Shown: in pieces, positions 17,731 to 25,749 of the stretch | Layout of the letters: each line of letters begins with the position of its first letter | How positions within the stretch are numbered: position 1 is the stretch's first letter | Source: Nocardioides rotundus | GTDB lineage: Bacteria > Actinomycetota > Actinomycetes > Propionibacteriales > Nocardioidaceae | Direction: 5' to 3' | DNA: 64,000 bases | Assembly: GCF_019931675.1 (NCBI RefSeq) | Contig: NZ_CP082922.1 | Span: forward strand, 3,673,001 to 3,737,000 | Notes under the pieces: model-generated | Database searches by the model: none | What the model was told of the DNA's origin: nothing | The model's input: the letters and a program-made list of their open reading frames with translations, nothing else | Translations under genes and position numbers: made by a program

Positions 17731-19155
17731 ATGACCTCCCTCAACCACGAACTCCCCTCCAGCTCGCGTCTCGGGCGCCGCACGCTTCTCGGGGGCGGGC
17801 TCGCCGCGACCGCGATCGCGGGCTACGCCGGCTCCCGGCAGCCCGCCTCCGCCGCCGAGACCGCCTCGAGTGCCGGCGTACCGGCTCGGCGGCCGAACTT
17901 CCTGCTCGTCGTCGTCGACGACCTCGGCTGGGGCGAGGTCGGCGCCTACGGCCAGGAGGTGCTTCAGACGCCGGTCCTGGACGGGATCGCCGCCGACGGC
18001 CTGCGCTTCGACCAGGCCTATGCGACCCCGACCTGCGCGCCGACCCGCTGCTCGCTGTTCACCGGGCTGCACACCGGACACGCTCGGGTGAAGCAGAACT
18101 CCCAGGCCGGGCGGGGCTTCCTGCCCGAGGACGTCACGATCGGGGAGGTGCTGCAGGGTGCCGGCTACACCACCGGCATCATCGGCAAGTGGGGCTTCGG
18201 CCCGGACCGCGGCGACAGCGCGAGCCATCCGCTGCGACAGGGGTTCGACCGGTTCTTCGGCTACATCACGCACCTGCACGCCCACGACTACTGGCCGACG
18301 TACCTCTGGAGCGACCACACCCGCGTGGAGTATCCCGAGAACGCCGGGGCCGACGTCACCTACGCCGGCACGCTGATCACCGAGGAGGCGCTGCGGTTCC
18401 TCGACGACGTCGGCGCCGACGAGCCGTTCTTCCTCGACGTCTCCTACACCACCCCGCACGCGCCGAACGAGATCCCGTCCGACGCGCCCTACTCCGACCG
18501 GCCGTGGCCCGAGGGCGAGCGCAACCACGCGGCGCAGGTGACCTGGACCGACACCCAGGTGGGGCTGCTGATGGACCGACTGGAGCGCAACGGGCTGGCG
18601 GACAACACCGTCGTGCTGGTGGTCAGCGACAACGGCCCGCACCAGGAGGGCGCGAGCTACGGCCACGTGGGGAGCAACCTCCCGCACGACGCGGAGTTCT
18701 TCGACAGCAACGGGCCGCTGCGCGGGATCAAGCGCGACGTCTACGAGGGCGGCATCCGGGTGCCGATGGTCGCGAGCATCCCGCCAGCGCTGCGCACGGA
18801 CGCCTCGCCCGCGCCGGGCACGGCGGTGCGGACCCCGATCGCGGTCTGGGACCTGCTCCCGACCTTCGCCGAGCTCGGCGGCGCGAGCATCCCCGACGGC
18901 CTGGACGGGATCTCCTTCGCGCCGACCTTCGTCGGCGGGGAGCAGCCCACGCACGACTACCTGTACTGGCAGTTCCCCGAGGGCGGCTTCGACGAGGCCG
19001 TACGCTTCGGACAGTGGAAGGCCGTGCGGCACGACCGGGGAGCGACCCAGCTGTTCCAGCTCAACCGCGACCTCAGCGAGCAGAACGACGTGGCCGCCAC
19101 CTTCCCCTCCGTCGTCCGTCGCGCCGAGAGGCTGATGCGTGAGTCCGTCGCCTGA
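17731..19155 (+). CDS. Tat-exported arylsulfatase, type I
   Basis: A 474-aa sulfatase that hydrolyses sulfate esters. The N-terminus has a twin-arginine signal (LGRRTLLGGG, then a hydrophobic run ending ASAAE). The metal-site aspartates are in VVVDDLGWGEVG (Asp63, Asp64). The active-site motif TCAPTRCS has Cys102 in the C-x-P-x-R context that is converted to formylglycine. Further metal and sulfate residues lie in SDNGPHQEG. The next gene encodes the formylglycine-generating enzyme and overlaps it by 17 bases, so modification and synthesis are coupled. The physiological substrate is unknown. Confidence 0.92.
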   Translation: MTSLNHELPSSSRLGRRTLLGGGLAATAIAGYAGSRQPASAAETASSAGVPARRPNFLLVVVDDLGWGEVGAYGQEVLQTPVLDGIAADGLRFDQAYATPTCAPTRCSLFTGLHTGHARVKQNSQAGRGFLPEDVTIGEVLQGAGYTTGIIGKWGFGPDRGDSASHPLRQGFDRFFGYITHLHAHDYWPTYLWSDHTRVEYPENAGADVTYAGTLITEEALRFLDDVGADEPFFLDVSYTTPHAPNEIPSDAPYSDRPWPEGERNHAAQVTWTDTQVGLLMDRLERNGLADNTVVLVVSDNGPHQEGASYGHVGSNLPHDAEFFDSNGPLRGIKRDVYEGGIRVPMVASIPPALRTDASPAPGTAVRTPIAVWDLLPTFAELGGASIPDGLDGISFAPTFVGGEQPTHDYLYWQFPEGGFDEAVRFGQWKAVRHDRGATQLFQLNRDLSEQNDVAATFPSVVRRAERLMRESVA

Positions 19156-20143
19156 CCCCACTCCCCGCTCCCCCTGCTGTGCTCCGGCCGGCGCCGCCAC
19201 CGGCGCCCCCGCGACCGAGGCGGCCCCCGCCCCGTCCCGCGTCCCGTCGCGGGGTGAGCGCAGCACCCGGGGCCAGCGACCGATCCCGGGCGGGGAGTTC
19301 ACCATGGGCGACGCCTTCGGCGAGGGGTACGCCGCCGACGGCGAGGGACCGGCGCACGCGGTCCGGGTCTCGCCGTACCTCGTCGACGAGACGGCAGTGA
19401 CCAACGCCGCCTTCGCGACCTTCGTGAAGGCGACCGGCTATGTCACCGAGGCCGAGCAGCTCGGGCTCTCCGCGGTCTTCCACCTGGCCGCCGAGGCCGC
19501 GCCGGGCGACGTGGTCGGCCGCGCCGACGGCACGCCGTGGTGGCTGGTGGTCAAGGGCGCGGACTGGCGGCACCCGGGCGGGCCGCGCTCCGGCATCGGC
19601 GACCGGCCGCAGCATCCGGTGGTCCAGGTGACCTGGCAGGACGCGCAGGCCTACTGCGCCTGGGCGGGCAAGCGGCTGCCGACCGAGGCGGAGTGGGAGT
19701 ACGCCGCCCGCGGCGGCCTCGCCGGCGCGCGCTTCCCGTGGGGGGATGAGCTGATGGACCGCGGCCGATGGCGGCTGAACATCTTCCAGGGACGCTTCCC
19801 CCAGCACAACACCGCCGAGGACGGCTGGCTCACCACGGCGCCGGTGAAGTCGTTCCGGCCGAACGGCTACGGCCTGCACCAGATGGCGGGGAACGTGTGG
19901 GAGTGGTGCGCGGACCGGTTCTCGCCGACGACGTACGCCGACCGCGCCGCCTCCGCGCCGGTCACCGACCCGGTGGCGCCGGGCAGCGACGCGTCCGGTG
20001 GCGAGGTCCTGCGGGTGATGCGGGGCGGGTCGTATCTGTGCCACGACTCCTACTGTCACCGGTACCGGGTCGCCGCCCGGTCGGCCAACACCGCCGAGTC
20101 CGCCTCGGGCAACCTCGGGTTCCGCTGCGCCAACGACGCCTGA
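19139..20143 (+). CDS. formylglycine-generating enzyme (SUMF1/FGE family)
   Basis: A 334-aa protein that oxidises the active-site cysteine of type I sulfatases to formylglycine. Recognised features are GGEFTMGD at the domain start, the KRLPTEAEWEYAARGG and NVWEWCADRF motifs, and GGSYLCHDSYCHRYRVAARS. The last contains the copper-binding cysteine pair with the same five-residue offset as in the Streptomyces enzyme. The GTG at 19139 lies inside the end of the sulfatase gene. The first 45 residues are Pro/Ala-rich and may be unstructured. The neighbouring sulfatase is the obvious client. Confidence 0.93.
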   Translation: MSPSPDPTPRSPCCAPAGAATGAPATEAAPAPSRVPSRGERSTRGQRPIPGGEFTMGDAFGEGYAADGEGPAHAVRVSPYLVDETAVTNAAFATFVKATGYVTEAEQLGLSAVFHLAAEAAPGDVVGRADGTPWWLVVKGADWRHPGGPRSGIGDRPQHPVVQVTWQDAQAYCAWAGKRLPTEAEWEYAARGGLAGARFPWGDELMDRGRWRLNIFQGRFPQHNTAEDGWLTTAPVKSFRPNGYGLHQMAGNVWEWCADRFSPTTYADRAASAPVTDPVAPGSDASGGEVLRVMRGGSYLCHDSYCHRYRVAARSANTAESASGNLGFRCANDA

Positions 20144-20151
20144 GACGCGCC

Positions 20152-20281
20152 CCTCGGCCGTCGAGCCTCCCCCCGGTGGTCGAGCCTCCCCTCGGTGGTC
20201 GAGCCTCCCCTCGGTGGTCGAGCCTCCCCTCGGTGGTCGAGCCTCCCCTCGGTGGTCGAGCCTCCCCTCGGTGGTCGAGCC
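20152..20281. repeat. tandem array of 19-bp units
   Basis: Six consecutive copies of GGTGGTCGAGCCTCCCCTC-like units follow a degenerate leading copy, with an exact 19-bp period. They begin nine bases after the FGE stop. The last copy runs into a fuller palindromic form (GGTCGAGCCTGTCGAGACC) that opens the next array. This looks like slippage expansion of one half of a palindromic extragenic element. There are no spacers, so it is not a CRISPR. Confidence 0.9.
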
Positions 20282-20435
20282 TGTCGAGACCACCCACGCG
20301 CCGGTCGAACCCCTTCGGTGGTCGAGCCCGTCGAGACCACCCACGCGCCGGTCGAACCCCTTCGGTGGTCGAGCCCGTCGAGACCACCCACGCGCCGGTC
20401 GAACCCCTTCGGTGGTCGAGCCCGTCGAGACCACA
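20282..20435. repeat. tandem array of three 47-bp units
   Basis: Three near-identical 47-bp units (20282-20328, 20329-20375, 20376-20422) and a partial fourth. Each contains the inverted pair GGTGGTC and GACCACC separated by about eleven bases, plus the filler CACGCGCCGGTCGAACC. The array ends 43 bases before the TOPRIM gene. Elements of the GGTCGAGCxxGTCGAGACC type are, to my knowledge, common between genes of Nocardioides and related actinobacteria; the amplification is local. Confidence 0.88.
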
Positions 20436-20477
20436 ACCCGATGGACGCCCACCGGCCGGCTTGGCAGGCTCGCCGGT

Positions 20478-21029
20478 ATGCCGGTGGTGATCCTGGTCGA
20501 AGGCCGCAGCGATGCCGTGGTGGTGGAGCACCTCCTCCTCGACCAGTGCGTGCGAGCGCGCGTCCTCGCGATCGGCGGCGTCACCAACTTCGCGCGCGAG
20601 CTCGCCCGCAACGCGTGTGACGGTACGACGATCCTCGGGCTGGTCGACGGCGGCGAGGTCGGGATCCTGCTCCGCGCGGTCCGGCGGCGCGGGTGGGACG
20701 TGCCCGGTGCGGAGGCGCTGGGGACCCACGGCTTCTTCGTCTGTGAGAGCGATCTGGAGGACGAGCTGATCCGGGCGCTGGGCACCGACACTGTGCTGGA
20801 CGCGGTCGACCAGCTCGGCGAGCTGGCCCGCTTCCATACCCTGCAGCGGCAGCCCGAGTGGCGCGACCGACCGGTGGCCGATCAGCTGCATCGGTTCGCC
20901 GGGTCGGGCTCGGGGCGCAAGGAGCGGCTGGCCCGCGCGCTCGCCGTACGCCTCTCTCCCGCGACCACGCCGCCACCCCTCGCCGCCCTGCTCGCCGCCG
21001 CAGGCCGATGCCCACCCGAGGACACCTAG
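20478..21029 (+). CDS. stand-alone TOPRIM-domain protein, OLD-like
   Basis: A 183-aa protein. The start of a TOPRIM fold is visible as VVILVEGRSDAVVVEHL, with the conserved Glu8 and E-G-x-x-D spacing. LGLVDGGE follows, with Asp57 at the metal site but Gly in place of the usual second Asp. FFVCESDLEDELIRAL and SGSGRKERLARALA then recall motifs after the TOPRIM core in OLD-family nucleases. There is no ATPase domain and none next to it. It may be a nuclease fragment-type protein or an RNA/DNA-processing enzyme; only the fold is supported. Confidence 0.65.
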   Translation: MPVVILVEGRSDAVVVEHLLLDQCVRARVLAIGGVTNFARELARNACDGTTILGLVDGGEVGILLRAVRRRGWDVPGAEALGTHGFFVCESDLEDELIRALGTDTVLDAVDQLGELARFHTLQRQPEWRDRPVADQLHRFAGSGSGRKERLARALAVRLSPATTPPPLAALLAAAGRCPPEDT

Positions 21030-21046
21030 CCGGGCGACTCTCGGTG

Positions 21047-21093
21047 GACCGTGTGGGATCGGGGTCATCTGATGGCTCCGATCCCACACGGTC
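21047..21093. terminator. 47-nt hairpin with conserved base and loop (copy A)
   Basis: An 18-bp stem (one G-T pair) around the 11-nt loop TCATCTGATGG. The stem base is GACCGTG/CACGGTC. It lies between the convergent TOPRIM and AMP nucleosidase genes, 18 bases after the former's stop, so it probably ends transcription from both sides. Length, stem base and loop are identical to the hairpin at 48498-48544, while the middle eleven pairs differ. There is no T-tract on either side. Confidence 0.75.
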
Positions 21094-21170
21094 GGGGGCC
21101 GGCCCGGCTCGGCTCGGGCGACCGCGCCCTCCGCGCCGCGGGCCGAGCCCGTCACGGCGAGTCGTAGCCA

Positions 21171-21241
21171 CACTGGCAGAACCTGGCTGGGACGGTGTTG
21201 CTGAGCGTGCCCGGGGCGGGGAGGTGGGACTTCTGCCAGTG
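21171..21241. repeat. 11-bp inverted repeat with 49-nt interior
   Basis: CACTGGCAGAA (21171-21181) is perfectly mirrored by TTCTGCCAGTG (21231-21241). It lies in the 199-bp gap between hairpin A and the AMP nucleosidase stop. It may be a second terminator for the minus-strand gene or the remnant of a small element. I see no gene inside. Confidence 0.55.
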
Positions 21242-21261
21242 CCGGTACGCCAGGCAACCCC

Positions 21262-21280
21262 TGGTTGAGCCTGTCGACCA
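21262..21280. repeat. single copy of the GGTCGAGCCTGTCGA-type palindrome
   Basis: TGGTTGAGCCTGTCGACCA matches the core of the 20.2-20.4 kb arrays, with inverted TGGT and ACCA ends. It sits 12 bases beyond the AMP nucleosidase stop. It shows that the amplified element also occurs singly, at the end of a gene, as palindromic extragenic elements usually do. Confidence 0.6.
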
Positions 21281-21292
21281 GCGAGGGGACCT

Positions 21293-22789
21293 CTACTGGA
21301 AGGCGGTCTCCTCGAAGCTGCGCAGCTTGCGGGAGTGCAGCCGGTCGGGCTGCATCGCGGCCAGCTTCTCCAGCGCCCGCAGGCCGATCCGCAGATGCTG
21401 CGAGACCTGCCGCTGGTAGAACTCCGAGGCCATGCCGGGCAGCTTGAGCTCGCCGTGCAGCGGGCGGTCCGAGACGCAGAGCAGCGTGCCGTAGGGCACC
21501 CGGAAGCGGAAGCCGTTCGCCGCGATCGCCGCCGACTCCATGTCCAGCGCGACGGCGCGCGACTGGGAGAGCCGGCGGATCGGGCCGCTGGTCGCCTGCA
21601 GCTCCCAGTTGCGGTTGTCGGTGGAGGCGACGGTGCCGGTGCGCATGATCCGCTTCAGCTCCCAGTCGTCCAGCCCGGTCACCTCGGCGACCGACTCCTC
21701 CAGGGCCACCTGGACCTCGGCGAGCGCCGGGATGGGCACCCACACCGGCAGGTCGTCGTCGAGCACGTGGTCCTCGCGGACGTAGGCGTGAGCCAGCACG
21801 TAGTCACCGAGCTGCTGGGTGTTCCGCAGCCCCGCGCAGTGCCCCAGCATCAGCCACACGTGCGGCCGCAGCACGGCGACGTGGTCGGTGATCGTCTTCG
21901 CGTTCGACGGGCCGACGCCGATGTTGACCAGCGTGATGCCGCTGTGGTCGGGACGGGTGAGGTGGTACGCCGGCATCTGCGGCTCGCGCGCCGGGGGCTC
22001 GCCGGTCGTCGTCCCCTCGGCCAGGGTGACCATGCCGCCCTGGGTCCCCGGCTCGACGAACGACTCGAAGCCCCCGCCGCCGTCGGCCATCAGCTCCCGG
22101 GCGAAGTCGCGGAACTCGTCGACGTAGAAGCCGTAGTTGGTGAACAGCACGTGGTTCTGGAAGTGCTCGGGCTTGGTGGCGGTGTAGTGCGCCAGCCGCT
22201 GCAGCGAGTAGTCGATCCGCGGCGCGGTGAACGGCGCGAGCGGCGCCGGCTCGCCGGCCTGCGCCTCGAAGGTTCCGTTGACGATCTCGTCCTCGGTGGA
22301 CTCCAGGTCGGGCACGTCGAAGAAGTCCGGCAGCGGCCGCCCGAGCTCGCTCAGCGCGGCCCCGCTCACCCACTGGTCGCCACGCACCGCGAAGTGGATC
22401 GGGATCGGCGTCCGCGACTCCCCCACCACCACGGGGATGTCGTGGATGTCCATCAGCCGCTCGAGCTGCTCGGCCAGGTAGGCGTCGAACAGCTCGGGCC
22501 GGGTGACCGTGGTGCTGTAGGTGCCCGGCGCCGGCAGGTGCCCGAACGCGCGCCGCGGGTCCACCTGCCCCGACACCGACGTCGCCACGGTGATCTCGGG
22601 GTAGAACGCGCCGAACCGGTGGTCGGGCTCGGCCTCGCCCGCGGCCAGCGAGGCGAGGGAGTCCCGCAGATAGGCGGTGTTGCGGTCGTAGATCTCCTGC
22701 AGCGCACCGATCGCCTCGCGCGCGTCGGTGAAGCTGCGCGCCTCGACGGGCGGCGGCGTCTGGACGGGCAGGGAGGACGCGTCGGTCAT
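21293..22789 (-). CDS. amn: AMP nucleosidase
   Basis: A 498-aa enzyme that splits AMP into adenine and ribose-5-phosphate. The N-terminal regulatory domain is followed by a phosphorylase-like catalytic domain, with ITLVNIGVGPSNAKTITDHVAVL, WLMLGHCAGLRNTQQLGDYVLA and AVALDMESAAIAANGFRFRVPYG. The DMES signature is shared with nucleoside phosphorylases. The ATG at 22789 gives the expected family length; the upstream open frame overlaps the hydrolase gene on the same strand and is not coding here. The gene probably follows the hydrolase/patatin pair in one transcript. Confidence 0.92.
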   Translation of the reverse strand: MTDASSLPVQTPPPVEARSFTDAREAIGALQEIYDRNTAYLRDSLASLAAGEAEPDHRFGAFYPEITVATSVSGQVDPRRAFGHLPAPGTYSTTVTRPELFDAYLAEQLERLMDIHDIPVVVGESRTPIPIHFAVRGDQWVSGAALSELGRPLPDFFDVPDLESTEDEIVNGTFEAQAGEPAPLAPFTAPRIDYSLQRLAHYTATKPEHFQNHVLFTNYGFYVDEFRDFARELMADGGGGFESFVEPGTQGGMVTLAEGTTTGEPPAREPQMPAYHLTRPDHSGITLVNIGVGPSNAKTITDHVAVLRPHVWLMLGHCAGLRNTQQLGDYVLAHAYVREDHVLDDDLPVWVPIPALAEVQVALEESVAEVTGLDDWELKRIMRTGTVASTDNRNWELQATSGPIRRLSQSRAVALDMESAAIAANGFRFRVPYGTLLCVSDRPLHGELKLPGMASEFYQRQVSQHLRIGLRALEKLAAMQPDRLHSRKLRSFEETAFQ

Positions 22790-22811
22790 ACCCGTGAACC
22801 TAGCGGGCGGG

Positions 22812-23621
22812 TCACGACCGCCCGAGGTGCCGGTGCACGAACGCCAGCACGTCGTCGAGCACCTCGTCCTGGTTGGTCTCGTTGAAGATCTCGTGCCGCG
22901 CGCCGGGGTAGGTCCGCTCCTCCGAGTCCTCCGCCCGGATCCGCCCCCAGCCGTCGCGGGTGTCCCCGATTGGCACCAGCTGGTCCTCCTCACCGTGCAG
23001 CCACAGGGTCGGTACGGCGAGGGCGCCGGCGTCGTTGATCGTGTCGATCTCGGCGGCCAGCGCGGCCAGGGTGGGCCGCTTGAAGTCACCGTGCCAGACC
23101 AGCTCGTCGGCGTCGTATGCCTTGCCGACCTCGGGGTCCCGGCTCAGGGTGTCCGGGTCGATCGGCGTCGCCGGGATCTCCTCCAGGGGCAGCAGCTGCT
23201 CGACCGCGGCCCACCGCCCGAGCACCGGCCCGGAGAGCACGGTCGCGGTCAGCTCGTCGGGGAACCGCTGGGTGTAGCGGGCCGCGATCATCCCGCCCAT
23301 CGAGTGCCCGACGAGCACGACCGGGAGGCCCGGGTGCTCCTCGCTCGCCCGCCGGACGAGCAGGCGTACGTCGTCCACGACGGGCTCGAAGTCCTCCACC
23401 AGCACCCGCTCCCCGTCGCTGCGCCCGTGCCCGACGTGGTCCTGGGCATAGACGACCGCGCCGCCGTCGACCAGCCGCGCGGCCACGTGCTCGTAGCGGC
23501 CGACGTGCTCGCCGTACCCGTGGACGAGCACCGCGACCCAGCTCGGGTCGGCCTCGCCGCTCCAGCGGTAGCCGCGCAGCGTCCCCGCGTGCCCGGCGCT
23601 CTCGATCTCCTCGCGTGCCAT
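22812..23621 (-). CDS. alpha/beta hydrolase, monoacylglycerol lipase-like
   Basis: A 269-aa hydrolase with the oxyanion motif VLVHGYGEHVGRY and the nucleophile elbow LVGHSMGGMIAARY. A late Asp (LHGEEDQLVP) and His (YPGARHEIFNE) complete a Ser-Asp-His triad. The HGxxEH...GHSMGG pattern is typical of monoacylglycerol lipases and lysophospholipases (Hydrolase_4). There is no signal peptide. It ends 22 bases before the amn start and follows the patatin gene by nine bases, so a lipid-turnover operon is likely. Confidence 0.88.
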   Translation of the reverse strand: MAREEIESAGHAGTLRGYRWSGEADPSWVAVLVHGYGEHVGRYEHVAARLVDGGAVVYAQDHVGHGRSDGERVLVEDFEPVVDDVRLLVRRASEEHPGLPVVLVGHSMGGMIAARYTQRFPDELTATVLSGPVLGRWAAVEQLLPLEEIPATPIDPDTLSRDPEVGKAYDADELVWHGDFKRPTLAALAAEIDTINDAGALAVPTLWLHGEEDQLVPIGDTRDGWGRIRAEDSEERTYPGARHEIFNETNQDEVLDDVLAFVHRHLGRS

Positions 23622-23630
23622 GAGCCGACC

Positions 23631-24533
23631 CTAGTGCCCGGCGGCGTCCAGGTGCTCCGCGGCGAGCCGGCGGCCGAGCCCGATCAGCTCCTCGGCGCGG
23701 TGGAAGTCCATCGTGCGCGCGGAGCGGAGCGGCACCGGGACGAGTACGTCGGGCGGGTTCGCCGCGACCCGGTAGCGCGCCATCGCCTCCTGCATCGTCT
23801 CGAAGGACTTCATCATCACGTCGAACGCGCCGGGGTCGGTGTCGGGGTTGCGCCGCGCGGCCTTTTTCTCCGCGGCGGTCTCCCGGTCGCGCGCGGCAAA
23901 GCCGATCCGGGACAGCCAGCTGCGGGTGTCGCCCGCGACGTCGGCCTCCTCGCGCACCGGCGACCCGCCGACCGCCCGCTCCAGCGCGTCCTGCGCGGCG
24001 AGGTCGACGGCGACGGTGAAGTCGGCGTCCACCGAGAGCACCGGCTCGACCGGCACCGGGTTGAGGATGCCCCCGTCGACGAGCAGCCGTCCGCCCATCG
24101 CCACGGGCGTCAGGGCACCGGGGATCGCGATGGACGCGCGGATCGCGGCCGTGAGCGGGCCCCGCTGGAACCACACCTCGCGGCGGGTGGTCAGGTCGGC
24201 GGCCACCGCGGTGAACGGGATCGGCAGCTCCTCGATCTGCAGCTCGCCGAGGATGCCGTCGATCTTCTCGATCACCCGGTTGCCGCGCACCGCGCCCGGC
24301 TCGGTGAAGCCCGCGGGGTCCATCAGCCGGAGCACGCCGCGCTGGGTCAGGGTCCGCACCCAGGTCGCGAACTCCTCGTCCCGCCCGGCGGCGACCAGCC
24401 CGCCGACGAGCGCGCCCATCGACGTACCCGCCACCGCGACGATCTCGTGGCCGCGCTCGCGCAGCTCCTCGACCACGCCGAGGTGCGCGTATCCGCGCGC
24501 TCCCCCGGCCCCCAGCACCAGCGCGACCCTCAC
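23631..24533 (-). CDS. patatin-like phospholipase
   Basis: A 300-aa protein whose N-terminus is the patatin core: oxyanion loop GAGGARGYAHLG, nucleophile Ser in AGTSMGALVGG (GxSxG), and catalytic Asp in LLVDGGILNPVP. It would use a Ser-Asp dyad to release fatty acids from phospholipids, like RssA-type bacterial proteins. The start MRVALVLGAGG places the glycine loop right at the N-terminus, as expected. It is followed by the lipase-like gene on the same strand. Confidence 0.92.
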   Translation of the reverse strand: MRVALVLGAGGARGYAHLGVVEELRERGHEIVAVAGTSMGALVGGLVAAGRDEEFATWVRTLTQRGVLRLMDPAGFTEPGAVRGNRVIEKIDGILGELQIEELPIPFTAVAADLTTRREVWFQRGPLTAAIRASIAIPGALTPVAMGGRLLVDGGILNPVPVEPVLSVDADFTVAVDLAAQDALERAVGGSPVREEADVAGDTRSWLSRIGFAARDRETAAEKKAARRNPDTDPGAFDVMMKSFETMQEAMARYRVAANPPDVLVPVPLRSARTMDFHRAEELIGLGRRLAAEHLDAAGH

Positions 24534-24555
24534 GTCGCCACTGTAGGTGAGGGGG

Positions 24556-25566
24556 TCAGGCCCAGAGGTTCACCCCCGACTCGACGGCGAACCCGTCGAT
24601 CTCGGCCAGCTCGTCCGCGGTGAGCGGCGGGGAGTCCAGGATCGCCAGGTTCGACTCGAGCTGCCGCACCGAGGAGGCGCCGATCACCAGCGAGGTCATC
24701 CGCGGGTCGCGCAGCGCCCACTGCAGCGCGAGCTGCGCCAGCGACTGGCCGCGCCGCTCGGCGATCCCGTTCAAGGCACGCACCCGCTCCAGCACCGCGT
24801 CGTCCAGCCCGGTCAGCGTCGAGCCCTCGCGGGCGGCGCGGGAGTCCTCCGGCACGCCGCCGAGGTACTTGTCGGTCAGCAGCCCCTGCGCCAGCGCGGT
24901 GAAGCCGATGCAGCCCATCCCCTCCTCCTCCAGCACGTCGAGCAGGCGCTCCTCGACCCAGCGGTTGAGCATGGAGTACGACGGCTGGTGGATGAGCAGC
25001 GGCGTGCCGAGATCGCGGGCGATGCTCGCCGCCTCCTGCGTGTGCTCGGGGGAGTAGGACGAGATCCCGACGTAGAGCGCCCGGCCGCTGCGCACCGCGT
25101 GGTCCAGCGCGCGCATCGTCTCCTCGACCGGGGTGTCGGGGTCGAAGCGGTGGCTGTAGAAGATGTCGACGTAGTCCAGACCCATCCGGGCCAGCGACTG
25201 GTCCAGGCTGGCCAGGACGTACTTCCTCGTGCCGCCGCCCTGCCCGTAGGGGCCCGGCCACATGTCGTAGCCGGCCTTGGTGGAGATGATCAGCTCGTCC
25301 CGGTAGGGGGCGAGGTCCTCGCGCAGGTAGCGGCCGAAGTTCTCCTCCGCGCGGCCGTAGGGCGGGCCGTAGTTGTTGGCCAGGTCGAAGTGGGTGATGC
25401 CGCGGTCGAACGCGGTGCGCAGGATCTCCCGCTGGGTCTCCTCGGGCCGGTCGGTGCCGAAGTTCTGCCACAGCCCGAGCGAGAGCACGGGCAGCTGCAG
25501 CCCGGAGCGGCCGCAGAAGCGGTAGTCCATGGAGTCGTAGCGGCGGTCGTCAGCGTGGTAGGCCAT
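24556..25566 (-). CDS. gpr: aldo/keto reductase, YghZ/Gpr type
   Basis: A 336-aa NADPH-dependent reductase. It follows E. coli YghZ (L-glyceraldehyde 3-phosphate reductase) closely: GRSGLQLPVLSLGLWQNFG, HFDLANNYGPPYGRAEENFG with the catalytic Tyr, ISTKAGYDMWPGPYG, and VDIFYSHRFD. ATG 25566 puts MDYRFCGRSG at residue 13, similar to YghZ. YghZ is credited with methylglyoxal and L-glyceraldehyde-3-phosphate detoxification; the same role here is by homology. It is the last GC-rich gene before the lower-GC islet. Confidence 0.88.
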   Translation of the reverse strand: MAYHADDRRYDSMDYRFCGRSGLQLPVLSLGLWQNFGTDRPEETQREILRTAFDRGITHFDLANNYGPPYGRAEENFGRYLREDLAPYRDELIISTKAGYDMWPGPYGQGGGTRKYVLASLDQSLARMGLDYVDIFYSHRFDPDTPVEETMRALDHAVRSGRALYVGISSYSPEHTQEAASIARDLGTPLLIHQPSYSMLNRWVEERLLDVLEEEGMGCIGFTALAQGLLTDKYLGGVPEDSRAAREGSTLTGLDDAVLERVRALNGIAERRGQSLAQLALQWALRDPRMTSLVIGASSVRQLESNLAILDSPPLTADELAEIDGFAVESGVNLWA

Positions 25567-25749
25567 GCAGCCATCCTGACGGCTGGCGGCCCAGGCAGCC
25601 AGGAGAAGGCGGTGGAGACGGCAGGATGGCGCTACGCCGGCGTAGAGGCATCTCGCCAAGCCCGGTCGCCGGGAAGAAGGCCAGTTCCGGAGAGGGCAAG
25701 TTTCGCCATTCCGCCACGCCCGGTGCCTCCGTCGCAATAGAACTCACCC

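Noticed and set aside
20152-20435. CRISPR array
   Set aside because: The repeats are contiguous with no unique spacers and no cas genes are near; they are tandem copies of a palindromic element.
21293-23089. Longer start for AMP nucleosidase
   Set aside because: The extension would read through the start of the lipase-like gene in another frame; ATG 22789 matches the family length.
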